Shown here one piece after another: positions 9,926-20,738 of a stretch of 64,000 bases of DNA. The stretch is from Gammaproteobacteria bacterium (GTDB lineage: Bacteria > Pseudomonadota > Gammaproteobacteria > Steroidobacterales > GCA-2729495). Position numbers and translations under genes: made by a program. The stretch's first letter is position 1. Each line of letters starts with the position of its first letter. Under the pieces are notes generated by a model. It was not told the DNA's origin. It searched no databases and worked only from the letters and a program-made list of their open reading frames with translations. Location of the stretch: positions 1,867,001 through 1,931,000 of the forward strand of contig CP129466.1 of assembly GCA_030583605.1 (NCBI GenBank), given 5' to 3'.

Positions 9926-11602
9926 ATGACTGAATCTTTCGCCGAACTCTTCGAACAGAGTCTTGCCAGCAATCGGATCCGCCCCGGCACCATTCTCAAG
10001 GGCCGCGTGGTCGAGGTGTCGTCAGAGGTTGTCGTCGTCAGCGCCGGATTGAAATCCGAAGCGGTGATTCCGGCGAGCCAGTTTCGCAACGAGCGTGGTG
10101 AGATCGAGGTACAGATCGGCGACGACGTCGAGGTTGCCCTTGATTCCGTCGAGGATGGGCAGGGCGAGACAAGGCTGTCGCGCGAGCGTGCGAAACGAGC
10201 GCGTACCTGGGAGCAACTGGAAGACGCATTCGAGAACAGCAAAATCGTAAAAGGCCTGATCAGCGGCCGGGTCAAAGGCGGCTTTACGGTCGACGTCGAT
10301 TATGTGCGGGCCTTCTTGCCGGGCTCGCTGGTTGACGTACGTCCGGTTCGCGACCCGTCTTACCTGGAGGGCAAAGAACTCGAATTCAAGGTGATCAAGC
10401 TCGATCGCCGGCGTAACAACGTGGTCGTTTCGCGACGCGCGGTCGTTGAGCAGGAATCGAGCTCCGAGCGCGAAGCCATGCTTGCGACCTTGCAGGAGGG
10501 CGCGACCGTCAAGGGGATCGTCAAGAATCTCACCGACTACGGAGCATTCGTCGATCTCGGCGGCATCGATGGCTTGCTGCACATCACCGACATGGCGTGG
10601 AAGCGAGTCAAGCATCCGTCCGAAGTCGTCAACGTCGGTGATGAGATCAACGTAAAGATCCTGCGCTTCGATCGCGAGAAGAACCGCGTTTCCCTCGGCG
10701 TCAAGCAGCTCGGCTCGGATCCCTGGGAAGCAATTTCTCGCCGCTATCCATCCAATACCCGCCTGTTCGGCAAAGTCACGAATATCGCCGATTACGGTTG
10801 CTTCGTGGAGATCGAAGAGGGCGTGGAGGGACTCGTCCACGTTTCCGAAATGGACTGGACGAACAAGAACGTCAATCCGTCCAAGGTGGTGCAGATCGGG
10901 GACGAGATCGAGGTGATGGTGCTCGATATCGACGAAGACCGGCGCCGGATTTCCCTTGGTATCAAGCAGTGCAAGCCCAACCCATGGGCTGAGTTCGGCG
11001 CCAACTTCAATAAGGGCGACCGGGTCAGCGGAAAGATCAAGTCCATCACCGATTTCGGAATTTTCGTCGGTCTCCCCGGCAACATCGACGGGCTGGTCCA
11101 CCTCTCGGATATTTCCTGGGATGCGCCTGGCGAGGAAGTCGTGCGCAATTACAAGAAAGGCGAGGACGTCGAGACCGTCGTGTTGAGCATAGATCCGGAA
11201 CGGGAGCGTATTTCGCTCGGCATCAAGCAGATGGATCATGATCCGTTGTCTGGTTTTATGTCTGTGCATCCGAAGGGCAGCATCGTCACCGGAACCGTCA
11301 GCGAAGTGGATGCGCGCGGCGCAGTCGTGGATCTCGAGGGAGGCATACAGGGCCAGTTGCGCGCAAGCGAGCTTTCCCGTGACCGGGTCGAGGATGCGCG
11401 CACGGTGCTGAAGGTCGGCGATGTCGTGGAAGCCAAGTTCACTGGGCTCGATCGGAAGAACCGGGTCATTTCACTTTCCATCAAGGCCAAGGAGGCGCAC
11501 GAAGAAGCTGAGGCCATGGAAAATTATCGCTCCTCCGATGCGACCTCGGGCACGACGCTGGGCGACCTCCTGAAGGAGCGGATCGCCGGCGGCGATAGCT
11601 GA
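9926..11602 (+). CDS. rpsA: 30S ribosomal protein S1
   Basis: Binds mRNA and helps 30S subunits load structured or weakly signalled messages. The protein is 558 residues, the usual length for gammaproteobacteria, with six tandem S1 (OB-fold) domains at roughly residues 21-87, 105-171, 190-258, 275-345, 360-430 and 448-515; domains 3-6 have the canonical G-x-V-x-x-x-x-D-Y/F-G-x-F-V pattern (for example [20 protein letters not shown]). The ATG at 9926 gives [13 protein letters not shown], a typical S1 N-terminus. A purine-rich AAGGCGG lies about 15 bases upstream. ihfB follows after 88 bp, as in E. coli and Pseudomonas. Confidence 0.97.
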   Translation: MTESFAELFEQSLASNRIRPGTILKGRVVEVSSEVVVVSAGLKSEAVIPASQFRNERGEIEVQIGDDVEVALDSVEDGQGETRLSRERAKRARTWEQLEDAFENSKIVKGLISGRVKGGFTVDVDYVRAFLPGSLVDVRPVRDPSYLEGKELEFKVIKLDRRRNNVVVSRRAVVEQESSSEREAMLATLQEGATVKGIVKNLTDYGAFVDLGGIDGLLHITDMAWKRVKHPSEVVNVGDEINVKILRFDREKNRVSLGVKQLGSDPWEAISRRYPSNTRLFGKVTNIADYGCFVEIEEGVEGLVHVSEMDWTNKNVNPSKVVQIGDEIEVMVLDIDEDRRRISLGIKQCKPNPWAEFGANFNKGDRVSGKIKSITDFGIFVGLPGNIDGLVHLSDISWDAPGEEVVRNYKKGEDVETVVLSIDPERERISLGIKQMDHDPLSGFMSVHPKGSIVTGTVSEVDARGAVVDLEGGIQGQLRASELSRDRVEDARTVLKVGDVVEAKFTGLDRKNRVISLSIKAKEAHEEAEAMENYRSSDATSGTTLGDLLKERIAGGDS

Positions 11603-11690
11603 GGCATTGCAGGTCGACGGGAGTCTGGGGGGTGTCCGGCTGCTCGGGCTACGGTCCGGCAGCAAGCATCAGAGGAGTACGGCCTTGGCC

Positions 11691-11993
11691 ATGACGAAGT
11701 CCGAGCTCATCGAAATCCTCTCGCGGAAGCAGAAGCACCTGCCCGCGAAAGATGTCGAGCTTGCTGTCAAGCATCTGCTTGAGCTCATGAGCAACGCGCT
11801 CGCGTCGGGAGAGCGAATCGAGATCCGGGGTTTCGGCAGTTTTTCGCTCCATTACCGCCCGCCGCGGCTCGGCCGCAATCCGAAGACTGGTGATGCAGTC
11901 GCGCTGTCAGGCAAGTACGTGCCGCATTTCAAGCCCGGCAAGGATCTGCGCGACCGCGTCAATCAGAACAAGCATCTCCCAATCAAGAACTGA
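11691..11993 (+). CDS. ihfB: integration host factor subunit beta
   Basis: DNA-bending nucleoid protein that pairs with IhfA, encoded in this same window (25405-25704). The ATG at 11691 gives 100 residues, [17 protein letters not shown], with the DNA-intercalating arm motif [21 protein letters not shown]. An AGAGGAG sequence at 11671-11677 is 13 bases from this ATG; an in-frame TTG at 11685 has better spacing (7) and would add two residues, so either start could be used. The downstream-of-rpsA position is conserved. Confidence 0.95.
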   Translation: MTKSELIEILSRKQKHLPAKDVELAVKHLLELMSNALASGERIEIRGFGSFSLHYRPPRLGRNPKTGDAVALSGKYVPHFKPGKDLRDRVNQNKHLPIKN

Positions 11994-12134
11994 CGGCCGG
12001 CACCGGGCCGAATCCGGTCAGGATCGGTCTCTCAGCGCAGTGGCACCCGCATCCGGAATGCGAACCGGATATCCGCCGCTTTGCATTACAATCAACCTCC
12101 TGCGGCTCAGGGCAGGGATTGAACCAGGCAAGAG

Positions 12135-12431
12135 ATGGCGCGAAGAATCGTCTTTCTGATCCTTCTCTGCGTCCTGTTGGTCGTCGCTCTCGCGTTTGCC
12201 GCCTTGAATTCGGGTTCGGTGACGGTGAACCTCGGCTGGGTCGAGACCACCATGCAGAAACCGCTGCTCCTCGCGGTCGTTTTTGCGATGGGCTGGTTGT
12301 TTGGCCTGCTCTGTCTCGGTCTTGTCATGCTCCGTCTGGCCCTGGAGCGGCGACGCCTGCGCCGGGCGTTGCGACTCGCAGAAGCTGAAGTCAACACGCT
12401 GCGCAGCGTTCCGACGGCAAATGCCGACTGA
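12135..12431 (+). CDS. lapA: LapA family inner-membrane protein (DUF1049)
   Basis: Small inner-membrane protein that works with LapB in controlling lipopolysaccharide synthesis. The 98 residues show two hydrophobic helices (about 5-27 and 40-62) joined by a short segment with NSGSVTVNLGWVE, then a charged cytoplasmic tail (LERRRLRRALRLAEAEV) likely to form a coiled coil. This is the standard LapA plan, and the gene directly precedes lapB with an 11 bp overlap. The 141 bp between ihfB and lapA contain no gene that I recognise. Confidence 0.85.
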   Translation: MARRIVFLILLCVLLVVALAFAALNSGSVTVNLGWVETTMQKPLLLAVVFAMGWLFGLLCLGLVMLRLALERRRLRRALRLAEAEVNTLRSVPTANAD

Positions 12432-13605
12432 ATCCGCTTTCCTGTTCGCCGGCCTGCTTTTCGTGGCTGCGGCGCTCGGTTACGTGTTTGCGCGCCTCGG
12501 TCAATTGGACGAGGCCGATCGGGGGCCGATCGGCCTCGACTATGTCAGGGGGCTGAAGTTCCTCTTGAAGGAACAGCCAGACCGGGCGCTGGAGGAGTTG
12601 ACGGGTCCCGCTGAGCTCGACGAAGACACACTGGAGACGCATTTTGCGCTCGGCCAGCTGTTTCGAAAGCGCGGCGAGATGGAGCGCGCAATCCGTGTGC
12701 ACCGTGACCTGATTGACCGCCCGAATCTGAAACGCGACGCCCGCGAGCAGGCCCAATTCGAACTCGCGCAGGATTATATGAGTGCAGGTCTGTTCGATCG
12801 GGCCGAGGCATTACTCGGCGAACTGCGCGACTCGAGCAGGCGCGGGCTGGCGGCATTGCACTGCCTCATCCGGCTGAGCGAACTGACGCGGGAATGGGAG
12901 CGGGCCATCGAGCTGCGCAGGGATCTCGAGAAGCGTGATCGGGCGACGGGACGCTCAGGCACGATTGCGCACTACTTTTGTGAGCTCGCGGATCAGGCCC
13001 GCCGCACTGGCGATCCGCACCGGGCGACGGCCTGGCTGGACCGCGCTGGCGAGAACCGCAATGAATCGGCACGCATCATGCTGATTCGTGCCGGCCTGGC
13101 GAGCGATGCCGGCGATGAGCGAGCGGCGGTAAGCTGGTACAAGCGTGTGGCCGAGCGCGAGCCCTCACTGCTGGTGGAGGTGTTGCCAAGGCTCGCCGCA
13201 TCCTGTCGGGCGGGTGGTTGCCCGGAGGAGCTTTCGGAGTTCCTCGTCGAAACGATTCGGAATAATCCGGCTTCATCCCGTGCCATTGCGCACGCAACCA
13301 TGCTTGACCCGGACATTAACGATGCACTGGCGGTGCGCTGCCTGTGGGACTTTGTCGCGGCTGACCCGATGCTGTCGGCGCTCATCGATGTCGAACGCTT
13401 ACGTTCCGTGCCGGCCGCCGACCGCGCGCCGGTGCTGCTGCGGGTCCGCGACGCACTGAGGGCCACGGCAGGGGCGGGACGCAGCTACCGCTGCGTGGAG
13501 TGCGGCTACACCAGCAGCAGCATGCAGTGGCAGTGTCCGGGATGCGGAGCATGGGACACGGTCAGGCCGCGAATCCGCCTTGCATTCGAATCAGGCGACC
13601 GCTGA
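12421..13605 (+). CDS. lapB: lipopolysaccharide assembly protein LapB
   Basis: Membrane-anchored adaptor that recruits LpxC to FtsH for degradation and so tunes LPS synthesis. The ATG at 12421 gives 394 residues: an N-terminal anchor helix (FLFAGLLFVAAALGYVFA), then DYVRGLKFLLKEQPDRALEEL and tandem TPR repeats, and a C-terminal rubredoxin-like metal knuckle with Cys pairs CVEC and CPGC. Length and order match E. coli LapB (389). The start overlaps the end of lapA by 11 bp. The frame remains open upstream within lapA but that part has no LapB similarity. Confidence 0.93.
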   Translation: MPTESAFLFAGLLFVAAALGYVFARLGQLDEADRGPIGLDYVRGLKFLLKEQPDRALEELTGPAELDEDTLETHFALGQLFRKRGEMERAIRVHRDLIDRPNLKRDAREQAQFELAQDYMSAGLFDRAEALLGELRDSSRRGLAALHCLIRLSELTREWERAIELRRDLEKRDRATGRSGTIAHYFCELADQARRTGDPHRATAWLDRAGENRNESARIMLIRAGLASDAGDERAAVSWYKRVAEREPSLLVEVLPRLAASCRAGGCPEELSEFLVETIRNNPASSRAIAHATMLDPDINDALAVRCLWDFVAADPMLSALIDVERLRSVPAADRAPVLLRVRDALRATAGAGRSYRCVECGYTSSSMQWQCPGCGAWDTVRPRIRLAFESGDR

Positions 13606-13725
13606 TTGCAAGCGTGGCCTCTTAATCCGCAATTCCAGGTGTTTGTGGCGGAATGGCGACTGGGCCCTGCACCGGGCGCCCTTTACGATTGCCTCGCTGA
13701 TCACGTAACCGAACAGGAGAGCCAC

Positions 13726-13995
13726 ATGAGAACCTGGATGCTGATGATGATGGGGATGTTGAGTCCAGCCTGGGCGCTGGCGGGATCGGTCGATCTGAAC
13801 AGCGCTGACGCGGCGACCCTGGCCAGGGAGCTCGACGGTATCGGCCTGGCCCGGGCGCAGGCAATCATCGAGTACCGCGAGAAGAACGGCCGGTTTCATT
13901 CAGTCGACCAACTGCTCAACGTGAAGGGTATCGGACCGCAGGTCCTGGAGAAAAACAAGGGGAACCTACAGGTCGGTACACCGGAAAAGCGCTGA
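13726..13995 (+). CDS. ComEA-family helix-hairpin-helix protein
   Basis: Short exported DNA-binding protein of 89 residues. A cleavable signal peptide (MRTWMLMMMGMLSPAWALA) precedes a ComEA-like helix-hairpin-helix pair: SVDLNSADAATLARELDGIG and the GIGPQVLEKNKGNL repeat. Family members bind double-stranded DNA in the periplasm during natural transformation; a competence role here is inference from the family only. The start is set by AGGAGA at 13716-13721, 4 bases before the ATG. A stem-loop with a weak pyrimidine tail follows (14005-14045). Pseudomonas carries a similar gene in this neighbourhood. Confidence 0.85.
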   Translation: MRTWMLMMMGMLSPAWALAGSVDLNSADAATLARELDGIGLARAQAIIEYREKNGRFHSVDQLLNVKGIGPQVLEKNKGNLQVGTPEKR

Positions 13996-14004
13996 GGATC
14001 GCCT

Positions 14005-14045
14005 GCCGTGGACGAGGTCTAGCGGAATAGTGCCGCGTCCACGGC
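14005..14045 (+). terminator. stem-loop after the comEA-like gene
   Basis: A 10-bp perfect inverted repeat (GCCGTGGACG / CGTCCACGGC) with a 21-base loop, followed by the pyrimidine-rich ATTCTCCTTCCC instead of a clean T-run. It could end the lapAB-comEA transcript before galU, but without a strong U-tract it may be only a stabilising stem. Confidence 0.45.
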
Positions 14046-14124
14046 ATTCTCCTTCCCGACAATCCATCCCTCAATTGATTAATATTCCACTCTGTTGCCA
14101 GGGTTTCGCCAAGGACGTTTTTCC

Positions 14125-14970
14125 ATGTCAAAACCGGTCCGTACGGCCGTATTCCCGGTGGCCGGGAGGGGCACACGCTTCCTGCCCGCTACGAAGGCGA
14201 TGCCCAAGGAGATGCTGCCGATCGTCGACAAGCCGCTGATCCAGTACGCGGTGGAGGAGGCGATTGCCGCCGGCGTAACGCGCCTGGTGTTCATTACGGG
14301 CAGCACAAAGCGTTCGATCGAGGATCACTTTGATCGCGACCCGGAGCTCGAACGAGCCCTCGACACCACTGGGAAGGCCGATCTCCTGCAGGTCGTACGT
14401 AATATTCTGCCGAACGGGGTATCGTGTGTTTACATTCGCCAGGGCGAGCCCCTTGGGCTGGGGCATGCCGTCTTGTGCGCAAGGCCAGCGGTTGGTGACG
14501 AACCCTTTTACGTGCATTTGCCGGATGATTTGATCAGGGCGCCGCGCGGCTGTCTCGAACAGATGCGTGAGCACTACGACCGGCATGGCGCCAGTGTTCT
14601 CGCCGTCGAGGACGTACCCCGGGAGAGGACGAGCAGCTACGGAATCGTGGATGTCGATCCTGATCTCCGCCTGCGGCAGATTGTTGAAAAGCCGCTTCCG
14701 GAAGCGGCACCGTCCACCCTCGCAGTCGTCGGGCGATACCTGCTGACTCCCAGGGTCTTTGAGCTCCTCGAGCGGACCGGACGCGGCGCTGGTGGTGAGA
14801 TTCAGCTGACCGATGGTATCGCTGCCTTGCTCCGCGAGGAGCCGGTGTTTGCCTTCCGCTTTGCCGGCCTGCGTTACGACTGTGGCAGCAAGCGCGGCTA
14901 CATTCAGGCTATTCTGGATTTCGCGATGGACGACCCCGCATTGCGCGCGTCGCTCAAGTTACAGCGTTGA
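14125..14970 (+). CDS. galU: UTP--glucose-1-phosphate uridylyltransferase
   Basis: Makes UDP-glucose from UTP and glucose 1-phosphate, feeding polysaccharide and LPS sugars. The 281-residue protein has the nucleotidyltransferase signature [18 protein letters not shown] at the N-terminus, [14 protein letters not shown], and RQIVEKP and GEIQLTDGI further on, as in GalU. The ATG at 14125 is preceded by AAGGACG at 14111-14117. The gene is separated from the ComEA-like gene by a stem-loop and followed on the other strand by tRNA-Asn. Confidence 0.96.
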   Translation: MSKPVRTAVFPVAGRGTRFLPATKAMPKEMLPIVDKPLIQYAVEEAIAAGVTRLVFITGSTKRSIEDHFDRDPELERALDTTGKADLLQVVRNILPNGVSCVYIRQGEPLGLGHAVLCARPAVGDEPFYVHLPDDLIRAPRGCLEQMREHYDRHGASVLAVEDVPRERTSSYGIVDVDPDLRLRQIVEKPLPEAAPSTLAVVGRYLLTPRVFELLERTGRGAGGEIQLTDGIAALLREEPVFAFRFAGLRYDCGSKRGYIQAILDFAMDDPALRASLKLQR

Positions 14971-15011
14971 CACCTACCGCCCGGATACCGGCGGCAGCGC
15001 CACGCAAGAAC

Positions 15012-15086
15012 TGGCTCCCCGGGCCGGACTCGAACCAGCGACCAATCGGTTAACAGCCGATCGCTCTACCACTGAGCTACCGGGGA
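15012..15086 (-). tRNA. tRNA-Asn (GTT)
   Basis: A 75-nt cloverleaf on the minus strand. The acceptor stem TCCCCGG pairs with CCGGGGA, the T-loop is GTTCGAGTC, and the anticodon loop CTGTTAA gives anticodon GTT. The discriminator G and the CCA end are encoded. It lies downstream of, and in the same direction as, the aspartate aminotransferase gene. Confidence 0.96.
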
Positions 15087-15192
15087 GTGGAGGTTACGTC
15101 TGCAAGCAGGGTTAACCCCTTGAGAAGCATCGCAATTCTCTTGGAAGCTCCTGCGCAAGTCAAGGTACTGGTTCGCGTACCGGCGTTGGGAG

Positions 15193-16374
15193 TCAACCTA
15201 AGATGCGGCCGATACGCACCACTGCTTCTTTCAGTGTGTCGGTGCTGCAGGCGAAAGACAAGCGAATGAAACCCGGAGCGCCGAAGGCGGATCCCGGCAC
15301 TACGGCCACATCGGCTTTTTTCAGCAACAACTCGGCAAAGGCGATGTCGTCCGCTACGCCGAGTTTGCGGATCGCTTCGCTGACATCGGGGAAGGCATAG
15401 AACGCACCGTCGGCGCGGATGCATTGGAACCCAGGCAATCCGTTCAAGGCGTTGGTTATGAATTCGTGACGTTGCCGGAATGCCTCATTCATTTCGCTTA
15501 CACAGGCCTGGTCACCGGCCAGGGCAGCCACGCTTGCGGCTTGCGAGATGCTGCAGGGGTTTGAGGTGCTTTGCCCCTGAAGTTTTTTCATTGCAGCCAC
15601 GATGGTCCTGGGGCCACCGGCGTAGCCGATTCGCCAGCCCGTCATCGCGTAGCATTTGGAAACGCCGTTGATGGTCACGACCCGGTCGTAGAGTTCAGGG
15701 CAGGCAGCGGCGATGCTGCAAAACGGCTCTTTGCCCCAGAAGATGTGCTCGTACATGTCATCGGCTGCAATGACCACGTTCGGGTAGTGCTGGAGGACAT
15801 CTCCAAGCGCGCGCCACTCGGCTCGCGTGTACGCCGTTCCCGTCGGGTTCGACGGGCTGTTGAGAAACAACAGACGCGTCTTGTCCGTGATTGCGGCCTG
15901 CAACGCTTTCGGGGTGATTTTGAAGCGCTGCTCGATCGTGGAAGCTACGATCACCGGTTCCGCATCGGCCAGCTTGACCATGTCCGGGTAGGAGACCCAG
16001 TACGGTGCAGGCACGATGGCCTCGTCACCGGGGTTCAGTACGGCCATCGCCACGTTGTAACACGTCTGTTTTGCGCCACTCGATACGACGATCTGGTCGG
16101 GACCGTACTCCAGCCCGTTGTCCCGCCGGAACTTCTCGATGATCGCAGTCTTCAAGGCTGCGGTACCCTCGACAGGCGTATATTTCGTCTGGCCTTTTCG
16201 AATGGCTTCGATCGCGGCACTCTTGATGTGCTCGGGGGTGTCGAAATCCGGCTCGCCGGCCCCAAGGTCGATGACCGGGCGGCCTTTGGCACGCATTTCG
16301 CTGGCAAGTGCGCTCACGGCCATGGTCGGTGACGGCTTGACGCGCTGTAGGCGCTGGGCGACTGTAAGACTCAC
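15193..16374 (-). CDS. aspartate aminotransferase (class I PLP aminotransferase)
   Basis: Interconverts aspartate and 2-oxoglutarate with oxaloacetate and glutamate. The 393-residue protein has the subgroup I-gamma (bacterial AspB/AatA) pattern: IDLGAGEPDFDTPEHIK, LNSPSNPTGTAY, and the PLP lysine in GVSKCYAMTGWRIGY. The start is GTG at 16374 (encoding MSLTVAQRLQRVKPS), because the frame upstream runs into uvrB without family similarity and has no closer ATG. It is divergent from uvrB with 79 bp between the starts. Pseudomonas also has an aminotransferase divergent from uvrB. Prephenate aminotransferase activity is possible in this family. Confidence 0.92.
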   Translation of the reverse strand: MSLTVAQRLQRVKPSPTMAVSALASEMRAKGRPVIDLGAGEPDFDTPEHIKSAAIEAIRKGQTKYTPVEGTAALKTAIIEKFRRDNGLEYGPDQIVVSSGAKQTCYNVAMAVLNPGDEAIVPAPYWVSYPDMVKLADAEPVIVASTIEQRFKITPKALQAAITDKTRLLFLNSPSNPTGTAYTRAEWRALGDVLQHYPNVVIAADDMYEHIFWGKEPFCSIAAACPELYDRVVTINGVSKCYAMTGWRIGYAGGPRTIVAAMKKLQGQSTSNPCSISQAASVAALAGDQACVSEMNEAFRQRHEFITNALNGLPGFQCIRADGAFYAFPDVSEAIRKLGVADDIAFAELLLKKADVAVVPGSAFGAPGFIRLSFACSTDTLKEAVVRIGRILG

Positions 16375-16453
16375 TGACGGATCCTCGGAAAAACCGCTTA
16401 CGCGGGCGGCTGCACATACTACGTGATCGGCCTTGTCCAACCAACAGAAACTG

Positions 16454-18475
16454 ATGAGCTCGTTCCAGCTTTCGACACCATTCCAAGCCGCTGGCGACCA
16501 GCCCGCTGCGATTGATGCGCTGGTGGCGGGGCTCGAGGCCGGGCTGGCGCACCAGACTCTTCTGGGGGTCACCGGGTCAGGCAAGACATTCAATATGGCC
16601 AGCGTCATCAATGCGGTGCAGCGCCCCGCAATGATCCTTGCTCCCAACAAGACGCTGGCGGCCCAGTTGTATGGCGAAATGCGGGAATTTTTTCCGCGCA
16701 ACCGCGTGGAGTATTTCGTCTCCTATTACGACTACTACCAGCCGGAAGCGTACGTGCCGTCGACTGACACCTACATCGAGAAGGACGCCTCCATCAACGC
16801 GCATATCGAGCAGATGCGGCTCTCGGCGACCAAAGCGCTGCTCGAACGCGAGGACTCGATCATCGTAGCCACTGTGTCGTCGATCTACGGGCTTGGCGAT
16901 CCGCAGGCCTATTTCAGCATGGTGTTACACCTGTCACGCGGCCACCGGTTCGGGCAGCGCGATCTGTTGCGCCGACTGGCTGAGATGCAATACACGCGCA
17001 ACGACATCGACCTGTCGCAGGGTACGTACCGCGTGAGGGGCGAGGTCGTCGATATATTTCCGGCGGATTCCGAGCGTGAGGCGGTTCGTGTCAGTCTGTT
17101 CGACGATGAAATCGAATCGCTGACCTGGTTCGACCCCCTGACCGGCGAGCAGGGCGACGCCGTCCAGCGGCTGACGGTTTTCCCGAAAACGCACTACGTC
17201 ACTCCCCGCGACGTGATGCTTCGCGCGGTCGACCAGATCCGCGAAGAGCTCAGGGATCGACTGGCAGCGCTGCGTGCGGCCGGCAGGCAACTGGAGGCGC
17301 AACGCCTGGAGCAACGCACCATGTTCGACATCGAAATGATTGTCGAAGTGGGCTATTGCTCGGGAATCGAGAACTACAGTCGGTACCTGTCTGGTCGGCG
17401 GGAGGGTGAACCTCCTCCGTGCCTGTTCGACTATCTGCCGGGGAACGCTCTTCTGTTCATCGACGAAAGCCACGTCACCGTGCCACAGCTCGGAGGCATG
17501 TATCGCGGTGACCGGTCGCGCAAGGAGACACTCGTCGAACACGGGTTTCGTCTGCCGTCGGCGCTTGACAATCGACCGCTGCGCTTCGACGAGTTCGAGC
17601 GGATTTCGCCGCAGACGATTTTTGTGTCTGCCACACCGGGAGCCTATGAACTGGGCCACTCCGGTGCCGTGGTCGAACAGGTTGTTCGACCGACGGGGCT
17701 CGTGGACCCGCAGGTAATCGTGCGAGCGGCCGGGGGGCAGGTGGACGACGTGCTGTCGGAGATCAATGCCCGGGTCCGGATCGGGGAGCGGGTACTGATC
17801 ACCACGCTGACCAAGCGCATGGCCGAGGACCTGACCGATTTCCTCCACGAGCACGGGGTCAGGGTTCGATACCTGCACTCCGACATCGAGACCGTTGAAC
17901 GAACCGAGATCATTCGTGACCTGCGACTTGGCGTCTTCGATGTGGTGGTGGGAATCAATCTGCTGCGCGAGGGGCTCGATATACCCGAGGTGTCGCTGGT
18001 TGCCATTCTCGACGCAGACAAGGAGGGCTTTCTCCGTTCCGAGGGGTCACTGATCCAGACGATCGGCAGGGCCGCACGTAATGTGAACGGGCTCGCCATC
18101 ATGTACGCGGATCGTGTCACCGGCTCGATGCAGCGTGCCATCGCAGAGACCGACCGGCGGCGGGCGAAGCAAATCGCCTACAACACCGCCCACGGGATCG
18201 AGCCGCGAACGGTGCACAAGGAGGTCCGGGATATCCTCGAGGGCGCGCGGGCCGATGCCCGTCCCCGGGAGAAACGGCGCGTAGTGGAGGCAGGGCCGGC
18301 CTACGCCGAAATTGACGTAGAGAAAGCGGCGGTTCAACTGCGCCGACTGGAGAAACGAATGCGCGAACATGCGAGAAACCTGGAGTTCGAGGAGGCCGCA
18401 AAGCTGCGCGATGAGATTCAGGCATTGCGGGAGCGCAGTCTCGGCCTGCCAGGACGCTCCCGGCGAAGCGCCTGA
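16454..18475 (+). CDS. uvrB: UvrABC system protein B
   Basis: Damage-verifying helicase-like subunit of nucleotide excision repair. The ATG at 16454 gives 673 residues, like E. coli UvrB. Walker A is GVTGSGKT, the beta-hairpin that clamps DNA is [12 protein letters not shown], helicase motif VI is QTIGRAARN, and a C-terminal UVR domain ([18 protein letters not shown]) binds UvrC. An in-frame TTG at 16433 is also possible; the ribosome-binding site for either is weak. The promoter must lie in the 79-bp gap shared with the aminotransferase gene. Confidence 0.97.
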   Translation: MSSFQLSTPFQAAGDQPAAIDALVAGLEAGLAHQTLLGVTGSGKTFNMASVINAVQRPAMILAPNKTLAAQLYGEMREFFPRNRVEYFVSYYDYYQPEAYVPSTDTYIEKDASINAHIEQMRLSATKALLEREDSIIVATVSSIYGLGDPQAYFSMVLHLSRGHRFGQRDLLRRLAEMQYTRNDIDLSQGTYRVRGEVVDIFPADSEREAVRVSLFDDEIESLTWFDPLTGEQGDAVQRLTVFPKTHYVTPRDVMLRAVDQIREELRDRLAALRAAGRQLEAQRLEQRTMFDIEMIVEVGYCSGIENYSRYLSGRREGEPPPCLFDYLPGNALLFIDESHVTVPQLGGMYRGDRSRKETLVEHGFRLPSALDNRPLRFDEFERISPQTIFVSATPGAYELGHSGAVVEQVVRPTGLVDPQVIVRAAGGQVDDVLSEINARVRIGERVLITTLTKRMAEDLTDFLHEHGVRVRYLHSDIETVERTEIIRDLRLGVFDVVVGINLLREGLDIPEVSLVAILDADKEGFLRSEGSLIQTIGRAARNVNGLAIMYADRVTGSMQRAIAETDRRRAKQIAYNTAHGIEPRTVHKEVRDILEGARADARPREKRRVVEAGPAYAEIDVEKAAVQLRRLEKRMREHARNLEFEEAAKLRDEIQALRERSLGLPGRSRRSA

Positions 18476-18549
18476 AGCCCAACTTGCGGCCGGCCTGCGA
18501 CCTTCGGTATCGTTCGTCCCGCCGACGCCAGAAATCGGTCTTTTCCGGC

Positions 18550-18625
18550 AGGCGCGTAGCTCAGCGGTTAGAGCACTTGCTTGACATGCAAGGGGTCGGT
18601 GGTTCGATTCCACTCGCGCCTACCA
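18550..18625 (+). tRNA. tRNA-Val (GAC)
   Basis: A 76-nt cloverleaf: acceptor AGGCGCG pairs with CGCGCCT, T-loop GTTCGATTC, anticodon stem CTTGC/GCAAG with loop TTGACAT giving anticodon GAC, discriminator A and encoded CCA. It stands alone between uvrB and thrS. Confidence 0.96.
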
Positions 18626-18643
18626 GTCCGCCGGATGTGACCT

Positions 18644-18660
18644 GCTCCCGGTCCGGGAGC
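18644..18660 (+). terminator. stem-loop after tRNA-Val
   Basis: A perfect 7-bp stem (GCTCCCG / CGGGAGC) with a 3-base loop lies 18 bases after the tRNA 3' end, followed by GACAAAATTTGC with no proper T-run. It probably protects or ends the tRNA transcript, but a factor-independent terminator cannot be claimed. Confidence 0.35.
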
Positions 18661-18726
18661 GACAAAATTTGCCGATATCCTGAACCGGCCAGCGCTTATT
18701 GGCCTGCGCTGGCGCGGCGTGCTCTC

Positions 18727-18735
18727 TGTTAGAAT
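18727..18735 (+). promoter_or_regulatory. candidate extended -10 promoter for the thrS operon
   Basis: TGTTAGAAT is an extended -10 element (TGn plus TAGAAT, one mismatch to consensus) 72 bases before the thrS ATG. No good -35 lies at the right distance, which is tolerated by extended -10 promoters. The start would be near 18742. Confidence 0.35.
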
Positions 18736-18806
18736 TCGCGCCCGGTTTCGCGTGCGTGCGGGCAATTGCCTCACGACTTCTTCAACCAGCTGTTCCAGAG
18801 TCTCTG

Positions 18807-20735
18807 ATGCCCGTCATAACGTTACCCGATGGCAGCCGCCGTACGTTTCCACAGCCGGTATCGGTCGCGGATGTGGCCGCTTCCGTGGGGCCGGGCCTGG
18901 CCAAAGCAGCGCTCGCCGGACGCGTGAACGAAAGGCTGGTGGATACCTCCTATCGGATCGCGGAGGATGCGGCGGTCTCGATCGTCACTGACAAGGATCC
19001 GGAAGGCCTGGAGGTCATTCGGCACTCGACTGCCCACCTGCTGGCGCAGGCGGTCAAAGAACTGTTCCCGCAGGCGCAGGTCACCATCGGCCCGGTCATC
19101 GAGAACGGTTTTTACTACGATTTTGCGTTTGAAAGGCCGTTTACTCCCGAGGACCTCGTTGCGATAGAGGACCGGATGAGGGAAATCTCGCGAGCCGACC
19201 ACGCCGTCACTCGCAAGGTGCTGGATCGTGCCGACGCGGTACGGGTGTTCGAGCAGGCGGGAGAGCATTACAAGGCCGAGATCATTCGTGATATCCCGGC
19301 TGGCGAGGAAATCGGCATTTACAGCCAGGGCGACTGGTTCGATCTTTGCCGCGGGCCGCATGTGCCCTCCACCGGGCGGCTGAAGGCCTTCAAGCTGACG
19401 AAGCTGGCCGGGGCGTATTGGCGCGGTGACTCACGCAACCAGATGTTGCAGCGGATCTACGGTACCGCCTGGCCCGACGAAAAGTCACTCAAACAGTACC
19501 TGCATCGGCTGGAGGAAGCGGAGAAACGCGACCATCGACGCATTGGTCGGGAACTGGACCTGTTTCATTTCCAGGAGGAGTCGCCCGGGGCGGTATTCTG
19601 GCATCCGAAAGGCTGGATGCTGTTCCGGCAATTGATCGACTACATGCGGGAACGACAGCGGGAGGCCGGTTACCTGGAGGTCAACACCCCGGAGATCCTC
19701 GACCGCAACCTCTGGGTACAGTCAGGACATATCGAGAAATTCGGCGAGAACATGTTTCTGACACAGACGCCTGATGAGCGCGTGTACGCAATCAAGCCGA
19801 TGAACTGCCCTGGCCACGTCCAGGTCTTTAACCAGGGCCTGAAGAGCTATCGCGAGTTGCCGTTGCGCCTGTCGGAATTCGGCAAGGTACATCGCTACGA
19901 GCCCTCCGGCGCGCTGCATGGACTGATGAGGGTGCGTGCCTTCACCCAGGATGACGCGCATGTTTTCTGCACGGAGGACCAGATCACCCGGGAATCGGTC
20001 GCGGTGACCGAACTGATTCTGGGCATATACCGGGATTTCGGCTTCGAGGATATACAGATCAAGTTCTCCGACCGGCCGGCGAAACGTGTCGGCAGCGATG
20101 CGATCTGGGACCGGGCCGAATCGGCACTTAAGACCGCCGCAGCCGCTGCGGGTCTCCAGATGAGCCACAATCCGGGGGAGGGCGCCTTCTACGGCCCGAA
20201 GCTCGAGTTTGTCCTTCGGGACGCGATCGGGCGCGACTGGCAGTGCGGAACCTTGCAGGTGGATTTCAACCTGCCCGGTCGCCTGGGAGCCAGTTTTGTC
20301 GCGGAGGACAGCCAGCGTCGGGTCCCGGTCATGCTGCACCGGGCGATATTCGGGTCGCTGGAGCGTTTTTGCGGCATTCTGCTCGAGCATCACGCCGGAC
20401 GTCTGCCGCTATGGCTCGCGCCCGTACAGGCCGTTGTCATGGCCATAACGGATCGACAGGCCGATTACGCCCGAGGTATTCAGGAAACTCTGAAAAATCA
20501 GGGCGTTCGAGCGGAGGCCGACTTGAGAAACGAGAAGATCGGCTTTAAAATCCGCGAGCACACGTTGCAGCGCGTCCCGTATCTCCTCGTGGCAGGAGAC
20601 CGGGAAGCAGAGTCACAGTCCGTGGCCGTGCGCACGCGAAGCGGCAAGGGCCTTGGAAGCATGTCACTCGACACGCTCACGCAAGGTCTGAAAGCCGAGG
20701 TCGCGAGCCGCGGCCGCGTTGTTATGGAGGGTTAA
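18807..20735 (+). CDS. thrS: threonyl-tRNA synthetase
   Basis: Charges tRNA-Thr. The ATG at 18807 gives 642 residues, exactly the E. coli length. Domains in order are TGS (about 1-61, [18 protein letters not shown]), the editing domain with the [10 protein letters not shown] histidines, the class II catalytic core ([26 protein letters not shown]) and the C-terminal anticodon-binding domain. The frame stays open upstream but without similarity. The last codons overlay the infC Shine-Dalgarno, and the stop is only 3 bases before the infC start, so thrS and infC are closely coupled. Confidence 0.97.
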   Translation: MPVITLPDGSRRTFPQPVSVADVAASVGPGLAKAALAGRVNERLVDTSYRIAEDAAVSIVTDKDPEGLEVIRHSTAHLLAQAVKELFPQAQVTIGPVIENGFYYDFAFERPFTPEDLVAIEDRMREISRADHAVTRKVLDRADAVRVFEQAGEHYKAEIIRDIPAGEEIGIYSQGDWFDLCRGPHVPSTGRLKAFKLTKLAGAYWRGDSRNQMLQRIYGTAWPDEKSLKQYLHRLEEAEKRDHRRIGRELDLFHFQEESPGAVFWHPKGWMLFRQLIDYMRERQREAGYLEVNTPEILDRNLWVQSGHIEKFGENMFLTQTPDERVYAIKPMNCPGHVQVFNQGLKSYRELPLRLSEFGKVHRYEPSGALHGLMRVRAFTQDDAHVFCTEDQITRESVAVTELILGIYRDFGFEDIQIKFSDRPAKRVGSDAIWDRAESALKTAAAAAGLQMSHNPGEGAFYGPKLEFVLRDAIGRDWQCGTLQVDFNLPGRLGASFVAEDSQRRVPVMLHRAIFGSLERFCGILLEHHAGRLPLWLAPVQAVVMAITDRQADYARGIQETLKNQGVRAEADLRNEKIGFKIREHTLQRVPYLLVAGDREAESQSVAVRTRSGKGLGSMSLDTLTQGLKAEVASRGRVVMEG

Positions 20736-20738
20736 CGC

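Noticed and set aside
16433..16453. TTG start for uvrB adding seven residues
   Set aside because: The ATG at 16454 aligns with the usual N-terminus; the extension has no support, though it cannot be excluded.
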